Assembly (NCBI RefSeq): GCF_006540305.1
Contig: NZ_BJOR01000001.1
Coordinates: forward strand, 6,572,001-6,636,000
Source of the DNA: Streptomyces sp. 6-11-2
GTDB lineage: Bacteria > Actinomycetota > Actinomycetes > Streptomycetales > Streptomycetaceae
DNA length: 64,000 nucleotides
Reading direction: 5' to 3'
The notes under the pieces were generated by a model. It saw nothing but the letters and a program-made list of their open reading frames with translations. It made no database searches and was not told the origin of the DNA. Position numbers and translations under genes: made by a program. Positions 8,649 to 16,969 of the stretch are shown here, in pieces. The first letter of the stretch is position 1. Each line of letters opens with the position of its first letter.

Positions 8649-8908
8649 GCTGCGCGCTCTCGTGCTGGGGTGCTGGAGACGGCCAGTACGCGCGCGATGC
8701 GTTCTGCGCATGCCCCTTCGCCCCCGTGCTCGCCGATCTCGTAGTCGAACGAAGTGACCCACCGGCCGCCGGAGGCGGCGATATCCTCGGTGAGGCGGCT
8801 GTTGAGCGGGTTGGTGACCGTCAGCCGCATCCCGGCGGCGTCGATGCCGACCTGGAGGCCGTGATTCTCCAGGTGGCGCGCAAGGTTTTGCAGGTCGTTG
8901 GTGTCCAC
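8645..8908 (-). CDS. Small conserved hypothetical protein
   Basis: An 87-residue protein starting with GTG (VDTNDLQNLARHLENHGLQV) and ending four bases into the start of the DUF6415-like gene. It contains an alternating hydrophobic segment (GMRLTVTNPLNSRLTEDIAASGGRW) and FDYEIGEHG, suggesting a small alpha/beta fold. No known domain was recognised. It is first gene of a leftward two-gene unit, divergent from the SLOG gene 58 bases away. Confidence 0.6.
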   Translation of the reverse strand: MDTNDLQNLARHLENHGLQVGIDAAGMRLTVTNPLNSRLTEDIAASGGRWVTSFDYEIGEHGGEGACAERIARVLAVSSTPARERAA

Positions 8909-8965
8909 ACGCAGACGATCCCAACTCCGCCACGGGTGCGGGATCTGACAATCTATGACACGGAG

Positions 8966-9424
8966 ATGATCTTGACGCGCGCGATCACGATCACGGGCAC
9001 CCGCAACACCAGCCACAAACCCCTCGACGAGTACGCCCAGCTCTTCACCGACTTCCTCGGCCCCTTCGCCACCGACGCCCACTTTTACATCGGCGGCGCG
9101 CGCGGCATCGACGCCCTCACCCTGCTCTGGCTCGCCGGCAACACCGACGCCGCACTCACCGTCGTCGTCCCCGGCACCGTCTGCCAGCAGCCCGCCGAAG
9201 CCCGGCAGGCCATCGCGCGCGTCCGGGACCGCATCACTGAGGTCGTCGAACTCGCCGCACCCGAGCTGAACGCGGCTGCCTACCACGCCCGGAACCGGTG
9301 GATGGTCGACCACTCCGCGATGACGATCGGCTTCCCGCTGGCCGGTCAGCTCCACTCCGGCACCTGGCAGACCCTCAACTACACGCGAGATCAGGGCAAA
9401 CCTCACGTAGTCGTCCCCATCTGA
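8966..9424 (+). CDS. SLOG/DprA-like Rossmann-fold protein
   Basis: A 152-residue single-domain protein. Nucleotide-binding marks of the DprA/YpsA-like SLOG fold are visible: the N-terminal ITITGTRN, the loop FYIGGARGIDALTLLW in the centre, the ARNRWMVDHS segment and a C-terminal SGTWQTLNYTRDQGKPHVVV. Related domains bind DNA ends (DprA) or nucleotide second messengers (SLOG proteins of defence systems). Start is uncertain: ATG at 8966 has GGAG abutting it, while TTG at 8972 would have better spacing. It stands alone, without a dprA partner such as recA or comM nearby. Confidence 0.72.
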   Translation: MILTRAITITGTRNTSHKPLDEYAQLFTDFLGPFATDAHFYIGGARGIDALTLLWLAGNTDAALTVVVPGTVCQQPAEARQAIARVRDRITEVVELAAPELNAAAYHARNRWMVDHSAMTIGFPLAGQLHSGTWQTLNYTRDQGKPHVVVPI

Positions 9425-9441
9425 CCACCAACTGCTGCACG

Positions 9442-10785
9442 ATGAGCAGCATGGACGACAGGGCCGCAGGCGCTGCCACACTCAAACGGCTCCGGAGACG
9501 GCGAGGCCTCTCCCTCGCCGGCCTCGCCCGCGCGCTCACCGACACCGCCCGCGCCTTACACCAGCCGCCCCTGCCCGTCGTGGCCAGCGTGCAACGGTCT
9601 GTCGCCCGCTGGGAAGCCGCACGGCCGACGATGCCCGACGAGCGGTACCAGCTCCTCCTCGCCCACCTCTACGCCCACACCCCGAGCGGTGACATCGCCC
9701 TCGGCGTCGGCAGCGACTTCGCCGAATACCTCCAGGCGCTCGGCCTACTCGGGGAGAGCGAGAAACGTACCGCGGAACTCCGCACCCACGTCCTGCGCGC
9801 TGCCACCGACGCCGGCGGCAGCATGCTCGCCCTCCTCGCCCCCGGCCTCCACGCCAACCTCGCCGCCGCCCTGGTCGACCCCGCGCGCACCGACGAGCAG
9901 ACGCTCGCCGGGCTCGCCTCTGTCATCTCCGACGTCAACGCCGAGGTCGGGTCGCTGCCGATGGTGCGCCTCCAGCTGCTCCTCACCCCCGCGGTCGAGG
10001 CCGCGCGTCGTCTCCTCGCCGGGCCGATCCCTCTTGAGGTCGCTGCCCCGCTGCGACAGGTCGCCGTTGCTGGAGATTACCCTCGCCGGCCGCCTCAGCT
10101 TCGAGACCCGCGACGACGCCGCGTCCCGGGCCCTGTACGACGAAGCCACCCGCGAGGCAGGCCTCCTCGAGGAACCGTGGCGGCAGGCCAGCGTCCACAT
10201 GAGCCACGCCCTCGTCACCCTCTACTCGGTGCAGGGCCCCGAGCGGGCGCGGCTACTGGTCGACCAGGCTGTCCGTGCCGCGCGCACCGGTGAGTCCACC
10301 TTGATGCGGGCCCGCGCGCACACCCTCCAGGCCGAGCTTGCTGCCCGGGCCGGCTTGGAGCGGCAGGCGCAGACCGCTCTCGGGCTGGCTTGGTACGACA
10401 TGGACGCCGACCATGCCGCCGATCCCGCGCCGACGAGCTTCTCGCCCGGCCACCTGCGCGGCTTCGAGGGCGTCTGCGAGCTGTACATCGGCGACCCGGC
10501 CGCCGCGCACGACCGATTCGCCCGCTCGGCTACCGCACTCACCGCGCCCCGGGAGCAGGTGCAGCGCGCGATCGTCACCACGGACCAGGCACTGGCCCGG
10601 ATCCGGCTCGGCGAGCCGCAGGCTGCGGCCGAGCTGCTGCACGAGTGCGTCGCAGCGGCCTCCAGCACCGGCGGCCGGGTGCCGGCGCTCGGTTGCGGAG
10701 GGCGCGGCAGGAGTTGCGGCCGTGGCGGCGGGAGGATTGGGCGGCGGACCTGGACGATCACCTGATGGATGTGCTCGGGGCCTGA
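9442..10785 (+). pseudogene. XRE regulator with TPR-like C-terminus, two frameshifts
   Basis: An HTH regulator of the large Streptomyces type. The DNA-binding head (LKRLRRRRGLSLAGLARAL... VQRSVARWEAARPTMP) is followed by an all-helical repeat region (RALYDEATREAG, ARLLVDQAVRAARTGESTL, AAELLHECVAAA). Coding continuity passes from frame 1 to frame 2 near 10065 (after LRQVAV, resuming at LLEITLAGRLSFETR). It returns to frame 1 near 10690 (resuming RLRRARQELRPWRREDWAADLDD). The shifts cancel, so the normal C-terminus is still present. It is either a decayed gene or two sequencing errors in GC-rich sequence. Confidence 0.72.
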
Positions 10786-10817
10786 CCGCTGTCAGTGCTG
10801 CCGCGTAGGCTTCTCCC

Positions 10818-11012
10818 ATGTCCTTCGACGTCCACGTCCCTGGTTCCGTGCGGCCGTCCGAGGTCGTGAACCAGGAGATTCGCGCCCTGGTCACAGCATG
10901 CGGTGGCTGGCTGTACGGGGAGACGCGGGACCGGTACGAGCGGCTCGTCGCGGAGTGGACTGTCGCCGTCGCGCGCGAGCGGATGCTCGGGGACGTCGTG
11001 AAGGCGGCGTAG
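10818..11012 (+). CDS. Small hypothetical protein
   Basis: A 64-residue soluble, mostly helical protein (SEVVNQEIRALVTACGGWLYGETRDRY, ERLVAEWTVAVARERMLGDVV). It follows the broken XRE/TPR gene and precedes a truncated ORF, in the order often seen in Streptomyces islands. Unknown function. Confidence 0.55.
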   Translation: MSFDVHVPGSVRPSEVVNQEIRALVTACGGWLYGETRDRYERLVAEWTVAVARERMLGDVVKAA

Positions 11013-11017
11013 GATCG

Positions 11018-11098
11018 ATGCCCGTGGCAACCATCGACTTCCCCGCCGACCTAGGGCGACCTAGGGCCGGTTTCAGAAGTGGTCTTCGGTGGCGCTAG
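11018..11098 (+). pseudogene. Truncated 5' end of a hypothetical gene
   Basis: ATG at 11018 encodes MPVATIDFPADLGRP, which resembles the start of a short conserved Streptomyces protein, and then breaks at a perfect 10-bp tandem duplication (CGACCTAGGG at 11047-11056 and 11057-11066). The remaining codons to TAG at 11096-11098 look unrelated. A truncated remnant is the likeliest reading. The family is from recollection, not a search. Confidence 0.4.
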
Positions 11099-11421
11099 TG
11101 AGCGTTGCGCTCTGCGGCGGCATGCCACCAACCAGGTGGAGACGCACCGGTGACGTTGGCGGTGGGTTGGTCAGGGTGAAGCCCGAGCCGTTGAAGCGCG
11201 CTCGCGTGGATGCAGACATCGAACCAGCCGTGCCAGTGGCCGTCAGGACCGATGCCGCAGGCCAAATCCCACCGGATCTCGTTTGGGGCGAGGGGCATCC
11301 AGTCGATGCCGCGGTCTCGCAGTCAAGCGCGGGCAGCTGCCATCGGGTGGAGGCGGCCCGGCAGGTTTTCGTAGACCGCGATGCTGATCCAGCCGGTGGT
11401 CGGTGTGTCCATGACGCCCAT
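11095..11421 (-). pseudogene. Hypothetical protein gene with internal stop
   Basis: One frame reads MGVMDTPTTGWISIAVYENL...HPMAAARA, then TGA at 11323-11325, then continues without shift as LRDRGIDWMPLAPNEIRW, GPDGHWHGWFDVCIHAS and AAERNAH. The continuous composition on both sides of the stop indicates one gene of about 108 codons interrupted by a nonsense change. Function unknown, though the Trp-rich core suggests a small globular domain. It lies between the truncated ORF and the FUSC gene on the opposite strand to the former. Confidence 0.6.
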
Positions 11422-11585
11422 GATGCCGGGCGGCCGGGCAGGTTTCCGCACTGTCTCACGGCGCCGCCGTGCAGCAGCCGTCAGCCCGCCCCCGTCCGCA
11501 TACCTCACACAGCATGGGATACAGCCACCGCTCCAGCTTCGCGAAGATTCACCCTGACGAGCCGAAGTCAGTAACCGACCTTGTG

Positions 11586-13940
11586 CTACCGCCACCAGGG
11601 GCGGCGGCGGACCTCCGCCATGTGCTGCGCGGGCTCGCTCACCGACTGGGCGTCTTTGCTCAGGTGATGCAGGTGCTCTTGCACCCAGAACAGGTGCGGG
11701 TGCGGCAGTTCAGGCTCCGGCGACGCTTCGACTGGTGCGTTCGCGTCGGCCGTTGACGCCTGCCTTGGCATGGCTGGCGCCATCAACAGCGGCGGCGAAA
11801 CCGTCGTCGGTCCGAGTGATGGCCGGCTCACCTCCTGGGCGATCGTTCCGTAGAACCCGGCCAGGTCCGCCGCCTCGATCCGGAGCCCGGTGCAGGCCGA
11901 CGCGCCCGCGTACCCGTCCGACCCCGCCAGCGGCATGCAGGCGCTCCCGGGGTCGGCCGACGCGACCGGCGTGGCCGGCCGCAGCGCGGCCAGGGTATGC
12001 GCGGTCAGCCGCAGCCGGGTCGCGGCGTTGACCAGCGTCCACAGGTCTTCCTTGCCCAGCTTCTTGCTTCCCTGCTCGGTGAGGAAGCAGCGCATCGCGT
12101 CGTCGAGCCTGATGCCCGCGCTCACCGCGGCGATCGAGGCGGCCGGCGGCACCATCAGCTCGCTGAGCGCCCAGTCCACCGCCTGGGTCAGGAACGCCGC
12201 GCCGGAGCGGAAGGCGTCGGCGAGATCGTCGCCGACCACCGACGACACCCCGCGTGGCCACAGCAGCACGCCGACCGCCAGGCTGACACCGCAGCCGATC
12301 GCCACGTCCTCGATCCGCAGCAGCCCGATCGTCCAGCCGACCGGGGCGAGCAGGTTGAACACCACCACGACCGTCACCGTGAAGGCGGCCTGCCCGACCA
12401 GGAACGACGTGGTTCCCGGCGCGTACGCGGCGACGAGCACCGCCACCGGGAATACCGCCCACAGCGCGCCGGGATGGGTCCCGATCCCGATGAGCAGCGC
12501 CGCCCCCACCACGAAACCGACGACGGTGCCGCCCAGCGCGCGCAACGCCGTCGATCCGGTCGCCGCTGCGCTGGTGCGCAGCACCGACAGCGTGCCAAGC
12601 ACCACCCAGAACGCGTCCTGCACCCCGGACGCGTCCGCGACGGCGACGGCAGCGGCGAGCGCCACCGCCGCGCGCAGCGAGTTGAGGAACCAGACCGAGC
12701 GGACGGACGCGTGCCGCCGCACCAGGGTGACCGCACCGATCAGGCCCTGCATCCGGGGTGAGTTGGTCGCTATCCGGGGTGAGTTGGTCGCTGCGGCCAG
12801 CGCGGCGGCGGCAGGCGTGGCGTTTGCAGGCACGATGGCGGCCGGGGCCGCCGCGGCGGTGGCAGCGTCGGTGGAGAAGCCGTACCAGTCACGGCGCTCC
12901 GCCTCGACCGCCTTGGCGGAGGCACGGTGGCTGACGATCAGCGCGTCTGCGGCGGCGCCGCGGGCGACGACCGCGATCGACTGCGCGTGCACCGCCTGCG
13001 CCGCCGCGACCCGTGCGTCCGGCTCGCCGGCGCGGCCGGACAGGTCACGCAGACGCTCCGCCGACCGCCTCCGCGCCCTCTCCAAAGCGGCGAAATCGGG
13101 GTTGGCCGCCTGGCCGGCGAGCAGCGCCTGCGTATCGGCGAACAGGCCTGCGGCGGCGCGCAGCAGCGCGCGGTCTTGCGGGCAGGAACGGGCCAGGTCG
13201 ATGTGCCCGTCGAACGCGTCGCCAACCTGCGACGCGCCCCACTCCAGCAGCTGCACCAGGCTGCCCAGCGCTTGGTCGGCGGTGCCAAGCATGGTCGGGC
13301 GATACGGCGCGGCGTCGAACGCGGCGCGCAGTCGCTCCTTGGCCGCGCGCATCGCCGCGGGCGTCGTCGTCTGGCCGTCGGCGGCGGCGCGCAGACGGCC
13401 GGCCAGCTCGCCCGCCAGCTCGGCGGTGGCGGCGCGCAGCCGGTGCCCCGGCGCGGGCGGCGAGAGCAGCAGCACCGCGATGGTTCCGGCGACGGACGCC
13501 ATCCACCAGCCCTCAAGCCGGCTCGGAATCGTGGCGGCGCCGCCCGCGGAGACAACCGGCAGCACGTAGGCGAACATGGCCGCGATGGCGCCGGTCGCCG
13601 CGTTCGGGCCGACAATCCCGCCGAAGAAGATCGCGAACGTGACGGGGACCGTGACCAGGGCGGCGAGCCAGGTTGTCCCGCTCACCAGCGTGCCGATGAT
13701 CAGCGCGAGGCTGCCAACGACGGCGAATTGCGTGTGCGCGGACAGCTTGTTGGTCCTGGTACCGCCGAATCCGGCGATGACCAGCGTGGCGATCCCGCCG
13801 AAGGTGGCGTACAGCGCGGTCTGCGGGCTGCCGATCACCTTGTAGGCGATCGCGAACAGCGACGGAACAACGATGGCCGCCCGCACAGCGCGCATCGCGG
13901 CTGGTACTGACCAGGTCGGTTTCCACCATTCCTGCGGCAC
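11586..13940 (-). CDS. FUSC-family membrane protein (aromatic acid/toxic compound exporter-like)
   Basis: A 784-residue inner-membrane protein with the two-halves layout of FUSC proteins. About six transmembrane helices lie in residues 15-165, followed by a long cytoplasmic helical region rich in Ala/Arg. A second block of about six helices starts around residue 420 (VWFLNSLRAAVALAAAVAVA ... VLLWPRG), and there is a soluble tail. Relatives export aromatic acids or other small toxic compounds, but the substrate here is unknown. GTG start with only a weak ribosome site. It is the largest intact gene in the island. A 21-bp tandem duplication lies in the linker between the halves. Confidence 0.85.
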   Translation of the reverse strand: MPQEWWKPTWSVPAAMRAVRAAIVVPSLFAIAYKVIGSPQTALYATFGGIATLVIAGFGGTRTNKLSAHTQFAVVGSLALIIGTLVSGTTWLAALVTVPVTFAIFFGGIVGPNAATGAIAAMFAYVLPVVSAGGAATIPSRLEGWWMASVAGTIAVLLLSPPAPGHRLRAATAELAGELAGRLRAAADGQTTTPAAMRAAKERLRAAFDAAPYRPTMLGTADQALGSLVQLLEWGASQVGDAFDGHIDLARSCPQDRALLRAAAGLFADTQALLAGQAANPDFAALERARRRSAERLRDLSGRAGEPDARVAAAQAVHAQSIAVVARGAAADALIVSHRASAKAVEAERRDWYGFSTDAATAAAAPAAIVPANATPAAAALAAATNSPRIATNSPRMQGLIGAVTLVRRHASVRSVWFLNSLRAAVALAAAVAVADASGVQDAFWVVLGTLSVLRTSAAATGSTALRALGGTVVGFVVGAALLIGIGTHPGALWAVFPVAVLVAAYAPGTTSFLVGQAAFTVTVVVVFNLLAPVGWTIGLLRIEDVAIGCGVSLAVGVLLWPRGVSSVVGDDLADAFRSGAAFLTQAVDWALSELMVPPAASIAAVSAGIRLDDAMRCFLTEQGSKKLGKEDLWTLVNAATRLRLTAHTLAALRPATPVASADPGSACMPLAGSDGYAGASACTGLRIEAADLAGFYGTIAQEVSRPSLGPTTVSPPLLMAPAMPRQASTADANAPVEASPEPELPHPHLFWVQEHLHHLSKDAQSVSEPAQHMAEVRRRPWWR
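12751..12792. repeat. 21-bp perfect tandem duplication inside FUSC gene
   Basis: The 21 bases at 12751-12771 are repeated exactly at 12772-12792. In the protein this duplicates seven residues (NSPRIAT / NSPRM) in the cytoplasmic linker. Frame is preserved. Confidence 0.9.
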
Positions 13941-14084
13941 CCACTCAACCCTACCTACGGAACTCGTGCCGGGTGACGCTGGGGCTCGGTGGGGAGCGTT
14001 CTGCTCATCCTGTTCGCCATCATGATGTGGATCGCGGGCCGCGCCGTGGCTTGCGCGCCGTGCTGGCGCGGTGATGCTGGCTGC

Positions 14085-14480
14085 TCAGCTCGTGGGCGGC
14101 TTCGCCGCGATGACTTCGAGCTCGACCTTGAAGCTCGGCCATATGAACCTGTCCACCACCGCCATCATCGACGCGATCTCGTGCTTGATCACCTCGCGCC
14201 GGACGACCCAGTACGCGTCGACGTCATTTTCGTCGACCAGCCACTGGCGCACGCTCACGATGTCCATCAGGCTCGCTCCGGCCTTCGCGAGGATGCCCTC
14301 GATGTTGCGTCATGCTTGTCTCGCCTGATCGGTGATGTTGTCCGCCAACGCGCCGTTCTCGTCCAGCCCAGGCGTTCCCAACACGAGGATCAGCTCGTAG
14401 CCGGGCGGAACGCGAACCGCATCCGCATAGTGGCCGATCCGCTCCGACACGGGGAAGCAGATGACTTCGGGCTTGCTCAT
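14085..14480 (-). pseudogene. RidA/YjgF-family gene with premature stop
   Basis: ATG at 14480 follows an excellent AAGGAGGT site. The frame encodes MSKPEVICFPVSERI, GYELILVLGTPGLDENG and NITDQARQA, then TGA at 14310-14312, and continues unshifted as RNIEGILAKAGASLMDIVSV and PSFKVELEVIA. That is the standard RidA order (the QAxxxxxNIxxILxxAG helix, then VxxxxVFL-type strand). A single C-to-A change would convert TGC (Cys) to the TGA. RidA proteins deaminate reactive enamine/imine intermediates. Unless the stop is read through, the product is about 56 residues and inactive. Confidence 0.82.
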
Positions 14481-14661
14481 TCCAGTACCTCCTTCGAACC
14501 AGTCACCGCGGGACTCTGGCATCCTGCCTGGCGGGCAGGGCTCCTGCGGTCCGCCCGAGCCCGGTCGCCGCTGCTCCCCCGTGAGCCACCCGCCAGCCGT
14601 CCGCCACGACACGCCCTCAGCCGCCGGTGCTATGTAGACCTACCCCTCAAGATCACCGGCA

Positions 14662-15025
14662 ATGCGTACGCTTCGCCCGTGCGGAGAGTGCCGCCACCGC
14701 GACTACACACACGGCCTTCAAAAACGCCTGGCCGCGAGAGAGCGGCGACGAGGGACCGCCGAGCGCACGGCGATCAAGGGCACCCGGCGCCGGCACCTTC
14801 ACGACCTGGAATGGAACACACTGCCGAACGGGGCCTTCGTCCCGCACGACGGGACACCGGCACTGGTGCTGGACTCGGAGCTAATCGAGTGGACCGAACG
14901 CGGCTACCAGAACCGCAGGCCCCGCCCCGCGCGGGCAGGCCGAGGTCATCACCCCGCCCTCGATCCTCGCGATCCTGCGCGCGGGCTACCGTGCCCAGAT
15001 CGACGAGGCAGCCGTCTCCCGCTAA
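14662..15025 (+). pseudogene. Hypothetical Streptomyces protein, frameshifted
   Basis: The frame from ATG 14662 gives MRTLRPCGECRHRDYTHGLQ, DLEWNTLPNGAFV, and ELIEWTERGYQNRRPRPA. Near 14930 the sensible sequence moves to another frame: GQAEVITPPSILAILRAGYR, ending with TAA at 15023-15025. The join restores a protein of about 120 residues with a CxxC near its N-terminus. Unknown function. Without the join the frame runs on into low-complexity codons. Confidence 0.6.
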
Positions 15026-15207
15026 AGGACCACCGCTGTGCTCCAGGCCCGGCACGGCGCAGGACCGCTACTACCAAGCCTTTCACCTGCACCGTCACAG
15101 TCGGCGCATGCGCTTGACACTCCTCAGCGCCCTCCCAATTCTTTGAGTTTGACAGCCCAAAAAAGTGCATAAAGTGGGTTTCGCTACCCAATGGAGGAGA
15201 GCGTCTC

Positions 15208-15339
15208 ATGACGGTGCAGAACGAGTCCGGCGCACGTGATGAAACGCTCATGCAGGCACCAGGCACCGGCGCCCCCGCGCCCTGGCCGGTGCCGAACGCG
15301 ATCCGACGACAGACGAACACGAGGAGAGCGCAGAGATGA
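15208..15339 (+). CDS. Short coupled ORF upstream of NTF2-like gene
   Basis: ATG at 15208 with GGAGGAG nine bases upstream encodes 43 residues ([20 protein letters not shown] ... RRAQR) and its TGA overlaps the ATG of the NTF2-like gene (ATGA at 15336-15339). It may be a leader peptide that couples translation, or the stub of a longer gene. TTGACA at 15149-15154 with AT-rich sequence downstream is a plausible promoter. TGGGT/ACCCA at about 15175-15190 forms a small inverted repeat before the ribosome site. Confidence 0.45.
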   Translation: MTVQNESGARDETLMQAPGTGAPAPWPVPNAIRRQTNTRRAQR

Positions 15340-15776
15340 CGCCGAACAACACCGACGAGCAAATCCGCCACATCTTCGACGAGTGGCACCGGGCCGTCAA
15401 GGACCAGGACGCCGAGGGCATGGCCGCCCTCTACGCGCACGACGGGGTGCTCGAGACCCCGGCCGTGCTGGCCCTGTGGCCCGAGCGCGAGGACGCCGTC
15501 GTGCACGGCAGAGACGCCATCGCGCAGTTCTTCGCGCAAAGCTTCCAAGCCCGCAGCGGCGAAGGGGTCTTCGAGGACTGGTTCCGCAGCGGGCAATACT
15601 TCTCCGACGGGCGGTTGCTGATCTGGGAGTACCCACGCAAAACCCCGAAGGGCGACCAGACGGACGTCATCGAGTCCATGGATCTCGAGAACGGGCTGAT
15701 CGCCCACCACCGCGTCTACTGGGGATGGGTGGGGTTCAACAAGCTCCACAAAGCCATCAACAAGGCCCGACAGTAG
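15336..15776 (+). CDS. NTF2-like/SnoaL-fold protein
   Basis: A 146-residue single-domain protein. Typical SnoaL/NTF2 features are the N-terminal helix [20 protein letters not shown] followed by [10 protein letters not shown], then [15 protein letters not shown], and C-terminal strands with [20 protein letters not shown]. Members are small-molecule isomerases, cyclases or ligand binders, and no specific catalytic set can be assigned. Translation is coupled to the preceding 43-codon ORF. It is one of the intact island genes. Confidence 0.82.
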   Translation: MTPNNTDEQIRHIFDEWHRAVKDQDAEGMAALYAHDGVLETPAVLALWPEREDAVVHGRDAIAQFFAQSFQARSGEGVFEDWFRSGQYFSDGRLLIWEYPRKTPKGDQTDVIESMDLENGLIAHHRVYWGWVGFNKLHKAINKARQ

Positions 15777-15958
15777 GCAGCACCGGTTGCCTGCAGGTTC
15801 ACGGCCGGGGCGCCCGCTGCTGCAGCTGTCGGGCGCCCTGCCAAAATCCCGAAGGAGCGGCCCGGCGCGTTCACGTCCCAGGAAGGAATTGCCCCCTCCG
15901 CATACTGCTTGTCGGGAACTGTGCACCCCATGGAGTAATAGTCAAGATCTGTGGATCG

Positions 15959-16276
15959 TTGAAGTTATCGTCTGATGCTCCGTTGCCATCGGATCTCACC
16001 TTCGTGCCGTTCGTCGGTGGGTGTGAGCCCTGCGGCAGTGGCGACGGCAGCGGATTCATCGAGCCGGTCGTGGCTTTCAGCCTCGCCAATCGAAGCGAGG
16101 GCGAGACCGCGGTGATTCGCGTTCATCTGTCCTTGGAGGCGGCACCCCCGTGGCAACAGGGTGACGACGGGGCTGACATCTACCAGTACGTAGTGGAGGT
16201 CAGGATGGACGCCGCGGAGCTGTTTCGCGCGGCTGACCAGTGGGACCTCTCTCTGGCTTCCCTCCCGCCCCGCTGA
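15959..16276 (+). CDS. Hypothetical protein, start uncertain
   Basis: The coherent part of this frame runs [40 protein letters not shown], then [20 protein letters not shown] and [10 protein letters not shown] to the stop. The frame is open far upstream, but no ATG or GTG with a ribosome site fits. TTG at 15959 is the nearest usable codon, and the 5' end may have been lost. An all-beta small protein of unknown function. Confidence 0.4.
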   Translation: MKLSSDAPLPSDLTFVPFVGGCEPCGSGDGSGFIEPVVAFSLANRSEGETAVIRVHLSLEAAPPWQQGDDGADIYQYVVEVRMDAAELFRAADQWDLSLASLPPR

Positions 16277-16326
16277 TCCTGACCCGCTGCGATGCGCCCT
16301 GCCCGGTGCGGCGGCAGGATGGTGGC

Positions 16327-16545
16327 ATGGCTGGTCGCGTGGTTGTTCACCCGCTCGGGGAGGTCGGTGGTCGGCGGGTCACTGTCGACGGGATCGCCAT
16401 CGGTACGGCGTACAGCATCCAGGACCTGGTCGTGTTCCTTGAGCATGCCGGTCTGGAGGGCTGGGACGAGTTGGATGTAGCCGGGTCGGACATGATCGAG
16501 TGGCGCGGCGGCGGGCCGGACGTCTGGCGGCACCCGTCATCCTGA
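16327..16545 (+). CDS. Small hypothetical protein
   Basis: A 72-residue protein (MAGRVVVHPLGEVGGRRVTV ... SIQDLVVFLEHAGLEGWDEL ... DMIEWRGG). ATG at 16327 preceded by AGGATGGTGGC. It has an alternating strand pattern then one helix. No recognised domain. It sits in a run of three small same-strand genes before the convergent ku gene. Confidence 0.5.
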   Translation: MAGRVVVHPLGEVGGRRVTVDGIAIGTAYSIQDLVVFLEHAGLEGWDELDVAGSDMIEWRGGGPDVWRHPSS

Positions 16546-16612
16546 CCGCCGCGTCGGTCCAGTCATGAGGGTGGCGCGGGCGCCGGATTCTGATGACCCT
16601 ACCCTCACCCCC

Positions 16613-16969
16613 ATGACCGACAATGAGCGCCCGATCACCCGAGACGACTACGAGCGCGTCTGCATCCTGCTTCACGCGTACCGCATCCGGGACCTCGACG
16701 ACAGCGAACTTCTCTGGGAACTCCTTCACCGCATGCACGAGGATCGAAACCGCCGGCTGGTGGACCTGGACAATCTCGTCGGCGACGAGGGCGTAGCGCG
16801 GGAGACGCACCATGCGGTTCTTGTAATGGAAGCCCTGGCCAGGGGTAAGTCGACGATTCCCGCCCTTGAGCGCGCGCCGCTCATCGTCTGTGGTACTCCG
16901 GGATGTCCCGAGTACACGTACGGCGCTCTGTGTCCGGCCTGCGAGCTGAAGCTGATGGGCTCGGACTAG
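16613..16969 (+). CDS. Small protein with C-terminal zinc-ribbon-like motif
   Basis: A 118-residue protein with a helical N-terminal part (YERVCILLHAYRIRDLDDSE, ELLHRMHEDRNRRLVDLDNL) and a C-terminal CGTPGCPEYTYGALCPAC, four cysteines spaced like a zinc ribbon. This suggests nucleic-acid or protein binding. Its stop overlaps the 3' end of the convergent ku gene by four bases. Confidence 0.58.
   Translation: MTDNERPITRDDYERVCILLHAYRIRDLDDSELLWELLHRMHEDRNRRLVDLDNLVGDEGVARETHHAVLVMEALARGKSTIPALERAPLIVCGTPGCPEYTYGALCPACELKLMGSD

Noticed and set aside
11047..11066. Transposon target duplication (CGACCTAGGG twice in tandem)
   Set aside because: The two copies are adjacent with nothing between them and no insertion sequence is nearby. 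A simple duplication is enough.
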